Shown: positions 54,002 to 61,645 of the stretch, one piece after another
Layout: each line of letters begins with the position of its first letter
Numbering within the stretch: the first letter of the stretch is position 1
Assembly: GCA_021780755.1 (NCBI GenBank)
Contig: JAJXYF010000039.1
Span: 35,521 to 99,520 of the forward strand
Length of the DNA: 64,000 nt
Reading direction: 5' to 3'
DNA from: Deltaproteobacteria bacterium
Lineage (GTDB): Bacteria; Desulfobacterota; Binatia; Binatales; Binataceae
The notes under the pieces: generated by a model
Databases searched by the model: none
What the model saw: the letters and a program-made list of their open reading frames with translations, nothing else
What the model was told of the DNA's origin: nothing
Position numbers and translations under genes: made by a program

Positions 54002-55063
54002 TCAGCCCAGTCCTCGGTCGTCGACACATTCAGGTTTTCCTAACAAGTTTCTCCATCGGTCCCGCGCCTTTCCGGCCTCGGGTCGATCCCCGTAGATATG
54101 GACAGAGATCGTTACCTCTTCGCAGCGTTTGATGCGATCCGGCAAAACATTGAGCAAAACCCGGGCTGCGCTGTCACTCTCGGGAAGGCTATAACCCCAG
54201 ACTTCGACGGTTTTCGCTTGGCGCAGCGCCTCGTCGGCAAGCCGCCAAACCTGGCGCATCTCGTCGCCACGGATTCGCTTGAGAAATGAGGGATAAGCCC
54301 AGACCGCGCGCCGTTCCGGACCGATGCTCGGAGCAAGCGGGTCGAACAGCGAGAGGGGCTCCGCGCTTTGGGGAAAGTCAAACCAGTCAAGAAAGTAGTC
54401 CTTGCTAAAGTAAAGGCGATCGCCCCCGGCATCATACCAGCCGACCGATCCGTGAAGCTTCAACACCTTTATCTCTGATGCCACATCGAGTCCGGTGGGC
54501 AGCGGTCCGTGCGGTGTAACCCCAGAGTTGTCGAGGCCTTGGCAGAGTTCCTTTCGGAACCCGTAACCAGCCACCGGGTTCCACCGAGACCAGCCACCAT
54601 CTTCGTACAGCGTCCTTTCAATCGTGGTGTCCCAGTTAAAAGTGATAACCGCATCGCCGGAACGCAGATCGGCGAGCACCGGTCGCAAGTAGTCACGTCG
54701 CCACCGATTGTTCGAATCGTCGATATGTTTTACTTGAAAGAAGTACTCCAAACAGCGAAGGAAGCTATCGCGCGCACCTCTGGCGGCGCTCACCTCACCT
54801 GCGGCGCCGGCTGCCTGTGTATGAGACTCGGCACACAGGTCCAGGAAGGACAGCACGACCTCCGGATTTGGATCGTCGAGCAGCGCTTTTGCGGCACCGG
54901 GCACGCTATCTTTGAATAATCGCCATTTCGCCCAATCTTGCGAGACCAGGACGATCCGTCTCGAAGGTCCCTCGGCTTCTGCCTTAACTGCCTCCATCAA
55001 TTGAGAGGCCAATGGATAGCAGGCCGCTTTCGATGCTCCCGCGCCGAGAAGAAGAATTTTCAT
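54002..55063 (-). CDS. SIR2-like (NAD-binding) defence-type protein
   Basis: A 353-residue SIR2-like protein. KILLLGAGASKAA is the NAD-binding GAGAS motif at the N-terminus. VITFNWDTTIERTL supplies the N-x-D pair, and VLKLHGSVGWY carries the catalytic-type His, as in phage-defence NADases. GYSLPESDSAARVLL is the closing NAD-site strand. Zinc-finger Cys of protein deacetylases are missing, so NAD hydrolysis is the likelier activity, by analogy with known defence SIR2 proteins. The ATG at 55061-55063 overlaps the stop of the upstream gene (ATGA), so the two are translated together. I cannot tell which trigger activates it. Confidence 0.85.
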   Translation of the reverse strand: MKILLLGAGASKAACYPLASQLMEAVKAEAEGPSRRIVLVSQDWAKWRLFKDSVPGAAKALLDDPNPEVVLSFLDLCAESHTQAAGAAGEVSAARGARDSFLRCLEYFFQVKHIDDSNNRWRRDYLRPVLADLRSGDAVITFNWDTTIERTLYEDGGWSRWNPVAGYGFRKELCQGLDNSGVTPHGPLPTGLDVASEIKVLKLHGSVGWYDAGGDRLYFSKDYFLDWFDFPQSAEPLSLFDPLAPSIGPERRAVWAYPSFLKRIRGDEMRQVWRLADEALRQAKTVEVWGYSLPESDSAARVLLNVLPDRIKRCEEVTISVHIYGDRPEAGKARDRWRNLLGKPECVDDRGLG

Positions 55064-55923
55064 GGCTTCGAAAAAGCCGGTTTCGTCGCGCCACTTCGAA
55101 GCGTGCGACACGCCTCTTCCAGGAAATGTCTCATGGTCGCCCAAGCCTCCGGGGTACCGAATGTTTTTGCAAACGCGATTAGCCCATTCATTACCAGGGT
55201 CTGGACAATAAAGGTGAGCAGCAAACTATCGCTTTCAAGACCGAACAGATTCTTAATTATCGCGCGCATCAAAGGTGCTCCCGGCACCAAACGCAAGGAC
55301 GGGTCGCGGTGGAGGCCTTCTTGGCGTCGCATCATTTCGCCGAAGGCATCGAAATATTCCTGGTATCGCGTCTGGGACAACGCGGAAATCCTGTTGGTGG
55401 TCACCGCCCACGCCAAACTCGCGTCCTCGCCATCAGGGCAGCCCATGAAATAGATAAACTCATGATATTGATCGAGAAAAGCGTGTTTTTCCTCATCGCT
55501 TGCTTTCGGAACAGCGCGCATGACGCAGAGTGTAACCCACCAAAGGTTCAGCACCATGCGTTCGTCCTGATTTGCGGCGCGACCTCCCAATTCTTGGGCC
55601 AGATCCCTATCTGATGCTAAGCGGCCAATGATCGACTCAGCGAGAGCCCCCTTTCCGAGGGCGAGCTCACTAAGCGCGTTCAGGCCCTTCTCCATGCCCT
55701 CTTCCGCCTCCAGAAGATCGAGGAGTTCCCGATAGCCCCCTTCGAGCCCCCCTTTCTTGTCCAACTTACGGAGCGCTTGAAGTACAGCCGGTCGAGTCTC
55801 CGTGTTTATGATAGCCTCACGAAGCTCCTGGAGGGGGTCATCCTTCCCGATGGGCTGATCGGTCGAGGGGTGAACCTTCCCGCCTTCGGATGCTCTCAAT
55901 AGACGCCGTAAAAGCTTAATCAC
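55060..55923 (-). CDS. Unknown alpha-helical partner of the SIR2-like protein
   Basis: A 287-residue protein that I do not recognise. It begins with a basic amphipathic stretch (IKLLRRLLRAS). Most of the rest looks helical and acidic (LREAIINTETRPAVLQALRK, LLDLLEAEEGMEKGL). A hydrophobic helix lies near residues 225-250 (SLLLTFIVQTLVMNGLIAF), and the tail is basic. No catalytic motif is obvious, so a sensor, scaffold or inhibitor of the SIR2 protein is inferred from the ATGA coupling. I prefer the GTG at 55921-55923 because GAGG lies 8 bases upstream; a GTG three codons earlier is possible. It starts 41 bases after the GNAT stop. Confidence 0.75.
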   Translation of the reverse strand: MIKLLRRLLRASEGGKVHPSTDQPIGKDDPLQELREAIINTETRPAVLQALRKLDKKGGLEGGYRELLDLLEAEEGMEKGLNALSELALGKGALAESIIGRLASDRDLAQELGGRAANQDERMVLNLWWVTLCVMRAVPKASDEEKHAFLDQYHEFIYFMGCPDGEDASLAWAVTTNRISALSQTRYQEYFDAFGEMMRRQEGLHRDPSLRLVPGAPLMRAIIKNLFGLESDSLLLTFIVQTLVMNGLIAFAKTFGTPEAWATMRHFLEEACRTLRSGATKPAFSKP

Positions 55924-55964
55924 TCTCCTCACCTCGTCTACGCAATTGCCCTACAGGGGCTGCG

Positions 55965-56510
55965 TCAATTGGGTTTTCTGAGCCGAGGGATGCCGAACGC
56001 TTGCACGACGGCGGACAGAGACAGAAACATTGGCTTCGGCGCTGGACGCTCCTCGAGCGCTCCCTCGATCACTTCGAGCTTCACGAATCCGTAACGCGAA
56101 TAATAGTTCTCGGCTCCGCGCTTCGCATCGACGACGACTCCGACACATCCCAGTTTCTCGCGAAGTTCTATCGCGACCGAGAACACGGTGCGCATGAGGT
56201 GCTCGCCGACACCCTTTCCCTGAGCGTTTCGGTCGACCGCCAACCGAGCGAGCCTGAGAATCGGAAGCGGATAGTCGGGCAGCTTCTTTCGTAGGCTTGG
56301 AGGAAGGTTCTCGATCTCCACATGCCCAACCGTCACGGTGGCAAATCCACGAATTGTCTCGCTCTCAACTGCTACGTATGTGGTGCCGATGTGATGGCGG
56401 AACTGGTTCTGCCCAGCATATCGGCGGAAAAAGAGGTTGAGTTGCTCATCGCCGGACTGGAAGGAACTCCGGTCGTCCGTTTCTCCGAGGAGGCGAACCT
56501 CAATCGCCAC
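55965..56510 (-). CDS. GNAT toxin (TacT-like acetyltransferase)
   Basis: A 181-residue GNAT acetyltransferase of the kind paired with DUF1778/RHH antitoxins, which acetylate aminoacyl-tRNA and block translation. The acetyl-CoA loop is LARLAVDRNAQGKGVGEHLM (R/Q-x-x-G-x-G/A), and the conserved Tyr region is NYYSRYGFVKL. The start is GTG at 56508-56510, inside the last codons of the antitoxin gene, so expression is coupled. It is the second gene of the four-gene operon. Confidence 0.85.
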   Translation of the reverse strand: MAIEVRLLGETDDRSSFQSGDEQLNLFFRRYAGQNQFRHHIGTTYVAVESETIRGFATVTVGHVEIENLPPSLRKKLPDYPLPILRLARLAVDRNAQGKGVGEHLMRTVFSVAIELREKLGCVGVVVDAKRGAENYYSRYGFVKLEVIEGALEERPAPKPMFLSLSAVVQAFGIPRLRKPN

Positions 56511-56760
56511 CGCGCATCAGCTCCACGAGCTCACTCGTTGGCTTTTGCCTCTTGCTGACCAGCTCCGCTATCTTACGGCCGCTAGCTGCACTCACAACGA
56601 GACGCGGCGGAATGATAACGCTGGTCGGAAGCTCCTCCAGTGCCTGGATGTGATGAAGCAGTGCGCTCTCGATCAGGAACTGCTTCTTGACTCCATGAGC
56701 GCGCGAATAGCGTTCGAGTAGCTGCTTGGTGCCTTGGGAAATTTCGGCTGAAATCTGCAT
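56500..56760 (-). CDS. RHH antitoxin (TacA-like/DUF1778-type)
   Basis: An 86-residue antitoxin. The N-terminal 50 residues fit a ribbon-helix-helix DNA-binding fold: ISAEISQGTKQLLERYSRA for strand and helix, GVKKQFLIESALLHHI for the second helix. The C-terminal region (IPPRLVVSAASGRKIAELV, then TSELVELMRGGD) would wrap the toxin. AAGGA lies upstream of the ATG. It overlaps the toxin gene by 11 bases and probably represses its own promoter. Confidence 0.82.
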   Translation of the reverse strand: MQISAEISQGTKQLLERYSRAHGVKKQFLIESALLHHIQALEELPTSVIIPPRLVVSAASGRKIAELVSKRQKPTSELVELMRGGD

Positions 56761-56778
56761 GACTTTGCGTATCCTTTC

Positions 56779-56814
56779 CTACGAAAGCGTAGAACATGTT
56801 CGGTTTGAGGTCAA
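56779..56814 (-). promoter_or_regulatory. Promoter and operator of the island operon
   Basis: On the minus strand TTGACC (56809-56814) is 17 bases from TACGCT (56786-56791). The inverted repeat CTACG-N4-CGTAG (56779-56792) covers the -10. An RHH antitoxin bound there would block RNA polymerase, giving autoregulation of the whole operon. Inferred from spacing and motif only. Confidence 0.6.
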
Positions 56815-56964
56815 GCAGCCTCGAAAATCCTTGGGCAGAACTTGGGCAGACTTGGCCGAAAAACGAGGCGAAAGTGGACAAACTGCGGCAAAGCCCTCGG
56901 TAGAAAGAGCCCGAAATTATTGGCTTTCTTTTGGTGGATTTGGTTTTGCTTTGTCCGTATCTTC

Positions 56965-57005
56965 AGTCCGGGTTCGATTCCCGGCCGGGGCATTTCGCTA
57001 AACCG
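56965..57005 (+). repeat. attR: second 41-bp direct repeat
   Basis: Perfect copy of 53700-53740, including the tRNA T-arm and acceptor 3' strand, but with no tRNA 5' part in front of it. It marks the right boundary of the island. Confidence 0.88.
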
Positions 57006-57368
57006 TTAATCTCACCACACGTTCGCTTATCGACGGGCGCTGTCGGTCCACGCGCGGCTGTCGATTGGTACCTTTTCGACGCCCGGTTGGAGCCTGAGAT
57101 CGTGGCGGGGCGGGCACTTCGGAAGGGTCATTCGTCAGCTATCGGAGCCGGAGCGCTGGTGCCTGTTCGGACCATCGATGGGTCGATTGGCAGCATCGGG
57201 AATGCACCGATGGTGCGAACGGCTACAGCGCATGGACGCTGAGTCATTTCCGTCGGCCAAGTTTTGATGGCGCGTTGCTTGCTCAAGGTAATGCTTATGG
57301 CACCGAGGTTTCCGAGTTTAAGCAAGCCGACGGGCGTTCGGTTCTAGAAGTTGCGCAGGCCAATAGTT
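57006..57368. other. Gene-free gap right of the island
   Basis: No supportable gene is seen between attR and the DksA-like gene. The frames here lack a ribosome site and family motifs. It may hold the promoter of the DksA-like gene. Confidence 0.4.
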
Positions 57369-57938
57369 ATGAACCATCCGACTGACATTCGTGACCCGTT
57401 GCGGGAAATGCTGCTCCAACTCCAGGATGAGACCTATCAGAGAGTCAAGGAGCTCCGCAGAGATCAGGAGCAGGAGTCTTCTTCAGAGCCGGGGGACGAG
57501 ATGGATACCGCGCGCACGACCGCGGAGGTCGAAACTCACGCAGGACTGATCTCGCGGGCGGAGGAAAAGCTCAAGTTCCTAGATGAAGCGCTTACCCGGC
57601 TTGACGCGGGCAAGTACGGCCGATGCCTCGGGTGTCGGGAACCGATTCCGCTGGAGCGTCTGAAGGCGCTGCCGTTTGCCGCTTACTGCGTGGATTGCCA
57701 GGAAAAGCGGAATCGCGCGAGGCGCGGTTGGGGCGAAGGCACGATCATCGCGCCGTATGATCACCAATGGACCCTACCCGAGGAGATGGAGGAGCCGGCG
57801 GAACGCGGCTCTAAAAGCACCGATCCGGAAGAACAATTGACGATTCGCGCGAGCGGAAAGCTGGGACCCGGCGAACCGGAAGTTGAAGCACAGCGTACAC
57901 CGGCGCCAAAGAAACGAACCGCTCGCCGTAAGAAGTAA
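57369..57938 (+). CDS. DksA/TraR-family zinc-finger protein
   Basis: A 189-residue protein with an N-terminal coiled-coil region (LLQLQDETYQRVKELRRDQEQ), a C4 zinc finger (CLGCREPIPLERLKALPFAA then CVDC) and a C-terminal Lys/Arg-rich tail. DksA and TraR insert a coiled coil into the RNA polymerase secondary channel. The tip residues typical of DksA (DxxDxA) are present only loosely, as DEMDTA. The tail (about 60 residues) is an extension. The ATG at 57369 starts MNHPTD. It lies alone, convergent with the cytochrome operon. Confidence 0.85.
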   Translation: MNHPTDIRDPLREMLLQLQDETYQRVKELRRDQEQESSSEPGDEMDTARTTAEVETHAGLISRAEEKLKFLDEALTRLDAGKYGRCLGCREPIPLERLKALPFAAYCVDCQEKRNRARRGWGEGTIIAPYDHQWTLPEEMEEPAERGSKSTDPEEQLTIRASGKLGPGEPEVEAQRTPAPKKRTARRKK

Positions 57939-58000
57939 GCCTTGATTAGCACCGCATCGGCGCAAGCCACCGTACTCCAACGCGGGGAGGCGGCGAGCAC

Positions 58001-58777
58001 TTAGTGCTTACCGTAGGCGAGTGGAACGCCTTTGCGTTGGGCCAAAATATAGGCCTCGAGCGCGCGTAGCTTCGGGTCGTTTGGATCGAGCGTTTTTCCC
58101 TTGACGGGATTCTCGATGCACCAGTCGATCATGTCGCGCAACAAGGCCACCCGCTGAAGCTGTGCCTGATATTTCGGATAGGTCTCGGGATGGGTGTTCG
58201 ACGCATCGGGATGGCACATGTCGCAGCTCACACCAATCGTACCGCCAAGCAGCGTCGCGGAATGGAAAATCTTGTTGCCCTGCTCCACGAAGGCGTCGGT
58301 CTCCGCTTGCCAGACCATATAGTCGCGATCGTGGAAGCTCGCGTAGGTGTCGCCCTGCTGGCTCCTGGGCTGAACGGCGCCCGCACCGGGCCCCGCAGTA
58401 CCTTGTGAGCCGCTCGGGCCCGCTCCCGACGGTGCGGCGGTCGCGGTCGTCGCGGGGGTCTTGGACTGAGCCATCACCCAGTGCCGATCGGGATGTTTGC
58501 GCTGCCATTCGGCCATCAGTTCCCGCGAGACTTCCAGCGCCTGGCTGTGAGTCATCTGCTCGCCGGGCTTAAGCCCTTTGACCTCGGTCGTGGTTACACC
58601 ATCGCAAAGCTGGACGACGACACCAGCGTGGTTGGCTGGCGGCGGTTGATGAGTCGGTAACGCCTGAGCATACGCGGGGAGGCCGCGATTGCCGAGGTTC
58701 AGATAAACGGCTGCTCCCCCCGCGACAGCGCTGATCAGCGCTGCGGCGACAACTTTCGATTTCGCTCGAGGTCTCAT
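58001..58777 (-). CDS. Periplasmic c-type cytochrome, SoxA/TsdA-like
   Basis: A 258-residue exported protein with an N-terminal signal or anchor (residues 8-40). It has one clear heme-binding CxxCH motif (CDMCH, about residue 187). The context of the motif and what follows (NTHPETYPKYQAQLQRVALL, WCIENP and LRALEAYILAQRKG) resembles the second half of SoxA and of thiosulfate dehydrogenase TsdA. A Pro/Ala/Gly-rich linker lies near residues 106-140. GGAGG lies 4-5 bases upstream of the ATG. It is the last gene of the redox operon. Substrate not proven. Confidence 0.8.
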   Translation of the reverse strand: MRPRAKSKVVAAALISAVAGGAAVYLNLGNRGLPAYAQALPTHQPPPANHAGVVVQLCDGVTTTEVKGLKPGEQMTHSQALEVSRELMAEWQRKHPDRHWVMAQSKTPATTATAAPSGAGPSGSQGTAGPGAGAVQPRSQQGDTYASFHDRDYMVWQAETDAFVEQGNKIFHSATLLGGTIGVSCDMCHPDASNTHPETYPKYQAQLQRVALLRDMIDWCIENPVKGKTLDPNDPKLRALEAYILAQRKGVPLAYGKH

Positions 58778-58833
58778 TTTTCCTCCGCCAGCGCCGAAGG
58801 CCGGAATGCAGGTAGTTTCGCTACAGGGCCGAT

Positions 58834-59982
58834 TTAGTAACTCGCGAACTGGGGCGCCGGAGGCTGATCAACACTGCCATGCGAGATCAGGTAATCGGCC
58901 TTGACCGTGACCGGGTTGCGGTCCCAGAGGTTGTAGATGGTGTCAACGAGGCCGTCGGCCCGCGCGGTAAACTGGCCGTCGCCGCATCCGTCGAACTGAT
59001 CGAAGGGATCGGCGCGGTTCATCTGGACGGTCAATGGCGGTAGCCCTTCAGGCGCATACGGCCATGGCCACGCGGTGGAGAGTACTCCGTAAAAGTTGAT
59101 GTTCCCGATCCGGTTGAACAGCATCTGATGGGTGTGGGCATGGATCACGGTGACTTTGTCGTAAGGCTTGAGGATAGCCTGAACTTCATCGGCGTCTTCG
59201 GTCCAGAAGTTCCAATTGCGGTAATATTTGTAGAGCGGTGAGTGCGAGAAGATCAGGATCGGTGTTGTCGTTGGAACCTTCGCCAGGTCATTCTTGAGCC
59301 ACTCACGCTGCTGCTCGCCGACCTCGAAACGCGACTGCACCGCGTTGTCGAGGCCAGCCACGGTCTGCATCCGCTGCTCGGGCGTCATCTTGCGGGCCGT
59401 CCAGAAATCCTTTTCATAGACGCTCATGAGCACCACCGCGTGGATCCCCTTCCAGTCGAAGGAATAGGTCGGCGCACCGAACATCTCCTGCCATTTCTCG
59501 CCCATATCGAGGAACCAGTCGTGCTCCCCCACCATCATCTTCACTGGCGCCTTGAGGCCGCTTAGTATCTGCCGGCCCATCTCAAGTTGGGCGGGAGACC
59601 CGAGCTGAGCGAGGTCGCCACCGTAGAGCACAAAGTCGGGCTGAGGATCGAGCGCGTTAACGTCATCGACGGCCTTGACGATCGCGCGCACGAAACGCTG
59701 GTTGAGGGTGCGCTCATAGAGATGGGCGTCCGAGATGTAGGCGAAGCGGAAAGGAGGACTGCCCTGCGCGCCGGTGCTGTCCCAACCCTTTTCGACGGCG
59801 GCCCGCGCCACATCAACGAGCTGAAAGGTATGCGGCGGCATCAGACCCTTGGCCAGGGCAGCGCCCATGGTGGCGGCCGAGAGTTTCAGGAAAGTCCGGC
59901 GGTCGCAGTTGCGTAGCTTCTTCAGCACGCGATCGCGATCTGCGTAATATTTCGTTTCAACACTGGTGTGACGGGCAGCCAT
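58834..59982 (-). CDS. Tat-exported metallophosphoesterase
   Basis: A 382-residue calcineurin-like phosphoesterase with a Tat signal (DRRTFLKLSAA near residue 30). The five metal-site motifs are ISDAHL (D-x-H), GGDLAQ (G-D), GEHDW (in place of GNHD), SHSPLY (His) and HAHTHQ (in place of GHTH). The Asn to Glu change in the third motif is unusual and affects a metal or phosphate ligand. Export through Tat implies folding with its metals before transport. GGAGG lies 4 bases before the ATG. It sits between two cytochrome genes, which suggests a redox-linked job rather than general phosphate scavenging. Confidence 0.87.
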   Translation of the reverse strand: MAARHTSVETKYYADRDRVLKKLRNCDRRTFLKLSAATMGAALAKGLMPPHTFQLVDVARAAVEKGWDSTGAQGSPPFRFAYISDAHLYERTLNQRFVRAIVKAVDDVNALDPQPDFVLYGGDLAQLGSPAQLEMGRQILSGLKAPVKMMVGEHDWFLDMGEKWQEMFGAPTYSFDWKGIHAVVLMSVYEKDFWTARKMTPEQRMQTVAGLDNAVQSRFEVGEQQREWLKNDLAKVPTTTPILIFSHSPLYKYYRNWNFWTEDADEVQAILKPYDKVTVIHAHTHQMLFNRIGNINFYGVLSTAWPWPYAPEGLPPLTVQMNRADPFDQFDGCGDGQFTARADGLVDTIYNLWDRNPVTVKADYLISHGSVDQPPAPQFASY

Positions 59983-60007
59983 AATTCCTCCCCACGGATC
60001 GCGCCTG

Positions 60008-61330
60008 TTAGTTTCCACCGAGCAGCGCGGGATTTAGTCCCATCGCGCTCTGAGCGGGTCCGATGTCGCCAAAAGGACCGGCAAATCCGGGGCCGTTGCG
60101 GCCGTTGAGACCCATCGCGGCGGTGGTGTCGCGTTGCGGGCGGGTCGTGCGCGAGATCTTGAACTGACGTTGGTACTCCGTCTTTGCCTGCGCCATGAAG
60201 GGCTGGCTGGTTAAAGACAGCAGGAACGCTGCGAGGTCGTCCTCCTGCTGCTCGCTCAGGCCCAGGACAACCATGCCGCCATCGAGAAACGGATTCTGAA
60301 CACCGCCCTTGTTGTAGTGATCGAGGGTGTCCCAAATGGTCGCCTGCGAGCCGTCATGGAAATAGGGCTGGGTAACGAAAAGGTTGCGCAGTCCCATGGT
60401 CCTGAACGCACCGATGTCATGTGGCTGCTTGGTAACCAGGAAGCGGCCGACCTCGCTCATTGGGGTCGAAATGGCCAGGCGGTCGATTTCTTGTGGACCG
60501 ACGCCTTGCGCGAGTAGGGCAAGTGCCTGGCGGGCGTGCGGGACAAATTGCGCGTTGTGTGCGGATACGCCGATATTGTGGAAGCGATCGTCGGTGAACA
60601 TCGGACGCGTGGGGTTCCAGCCGTGGCATGACATGCAGCGGCCTTGGCCGTTGAAGATCGCCCATCCGCGTTTCTGATCCGCCGTCAGCCCCTTTTGGTC
60701 GCCGGCCATGAAGCGGTCGAACGGTGAGTCGAACGCAATCTGAGTCCGCTCATAAACAGCAACGGCTTTTACGAGGTCGTCGTAGTCGGGTGCACGTCCA
60801 AAGACGTCCATGAAGCTCTTCTGGTACTCGGGAATCGCGGCGAGTTTGTTGACCACGGTCTGCTGGTCCGGCATTCCCATTTCGATCGGATTCAGAATCG
60901 GATCTCTAGCCTGATCTTCCAGCGTTGGCCGGCGGCCGTCCCAGAACTGCTCGATGTTGAAGTTCGAGTTTAAGATTGTAGGTGCGTTGCGCTGGCCAAA
61001 TTTGGCGTGAACCCCCATGGAGGTCGGAAGTTGATCGGTGAAGCCCTTGTCCGGGTCGTGGCAATTGGCGCAGGCCACCGTGTTGTCAACTGAAAGGCGA
61101 GGGTCGAAGAAAAGCGCCTTGCCCAGGGCGACCTTGGCGGGAGTTTGAGGATTGTCCGGCGGGACTACAAACTTGTTAAGCTGCTCGGGAAACCCCACCT
61201 GATTGGGGCTCTGCGGTTCGGCCAAGGCGCCAGGCTTCGGGGCCGGCATCGTGGCCCTGGCAAAGCGATCCGCGACCATCCCGACCACCACGACGGCTAG
61301 AATTACAGCTACGAATGACTTCGCGGACAT
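60008..61330 (-). CDS. Diheme cytochrome c peroxidase/MauG-family protein
   Basis: A 440-residue periplasmic protein with an N-terminal signal or anchor (residues 5-22) and two heme sites: CANCH at 87-91 and CMSCH at 232-236. The bacterial cytochrome c peroxidase layout is otherwise kept (ALGKALFFDPRLS, FWDGRRPTLEDQA, NPIEMGM, FDRFMAGD, and GLRNLFVTQPYFHDG). BCCP reduces peroxide; MauG members oxidise protein residues. The C-terminal 50 residues are a Gly/Asn-rich tail. GGGAGG lies just upstream of the ATG. First gene of MauG-phosphoesterase-cytochrome. Confidence 0.88.
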   Translation of the reverse strand: MSAKSFVAVILAVVVVGMVADRFARATMPAPKPGALAEPQSPNQVGFPEQLNKFVVPPDNPQTPAKVALGKALFFDPRLSVDNTVACANCHDPDKGFTDQLPTSMGVHAKFGQRNAPTILNSNFNIEQFWDGRRPTLEDQARDPILNPIEMGMPDQQTVVNKLAAIPEYQKSFMDVFGRAPDYDDLVKAVAVYERTQIAFDSPFDRFMAGDQKGLTADQKRGWAIFNGQGRCMSCHGWNPTRPMFTDDRFHNIGVSAHNAQFVPHARQALALLAQGVGPQEIDRLAISTPMSEVGRFLVTKQPHDIGAFRTMGLRNLFVTQPYFHDGSQATIWDTLDHYNKGGVQNPFLDGGMVVLGLSEQQEDDLAAFLLSLTSQPFMAQAKTEYQRQFKISRTTRPQRDTTAAMGLNGRNGPGFAGPFGDIGPAQSAMGLNPALLGGN

Positions 61331-61353
61331 CGCAGTCCCCTCCCTGGCGCGAA

Positions 61354-61369
61354 TGTGACAAACGTCACG
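61354..61369. promoter_or_regulatory. CRP/FNR-family-like palindrome upstream of the redox operon
   Basis: TGTGA-N6-TCACG lies 24-39 bases upstream of the MauG-family start codon. It matches the CRP half-sites except for the last base and contains GTGAC-N4-GTCAC. The 315-base divergent gap 61331-61645 otherwise holds only the sigma-54 activator leader region, in which I see no other gene. Confidence 0.4.
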
Positions 61370-61645
61370 CTCGCCGCAAGTCAGAGCAAGGTACTAAATC
61401 TCGTTCCCTCGATGGCCGCTGTCGAAAAACGATCTCAGGAGCGGTATGTTGTGTTCGACTGCACGGGCCATGTGCCAACCGCTCGTCATTCTGGTGCGAC
61501 GAGCATCAATGGTTGGTCAAAAAATGCTTTTCTGGAGCGGACGATTTATAGTAGGGTCGCAATTCCATCCCGGATGGTGGAAGCAGCAATCGTGCCAAGC
61601 TGCCACCTGCCTCATGTGCTCGAGGGAGCGAAAGGAGTTCTCCTT

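Larger units (their letters stand above)
53741..57005. mobile_element. 3.3-kb tRNA-integrated mini-island (antitoxin-toxin and SIR2 pair)
   Basis: The segment between the two 41-bp repeats, 3,265 bp per repeat unit, is lower in GC than its surroundings by eye. It contains one minus-strand operon: RHH antitoxin, GNAT toxin, unknown helical protein, SIR2-like protein. No integrase, excisionase or transposase is present, so it is either a satellite that uses a recombinase elsewhere or a remnant that lost its integrase. The 261 bases at the left end (53741-54001) and 204 bases at the right (56761-56964) hold no gene that I can support; short frames there look spurious. Confidence 0.85.

Noticed and set aside
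53741..54029. Short Arg/Pro-rich frames between attL and the SIR2 gene
   Set aside because: No ribosome site, no family motif, and several overlapping frames in different phases.
54002..55063. SIR2 gene as a classical protein deacetylase
   Set aside because: The zinc-binding Cys pairs are missing, and the motif spacing fits the SIR2-like defence group.
56811..57001. Short frames spanning the right island end, one containing PGIEPG
   Set aside because: PGIEPG is the familiar translation artefact of a tRNA T-arm and acceptor read in antisense, here from the attR copy.
61590..61610. Possible sigma-54 -24/-12 element near GTGCCA
   Set aside because: The spacing between the GC and GG elements is too short for sigma-54; the match is chance.
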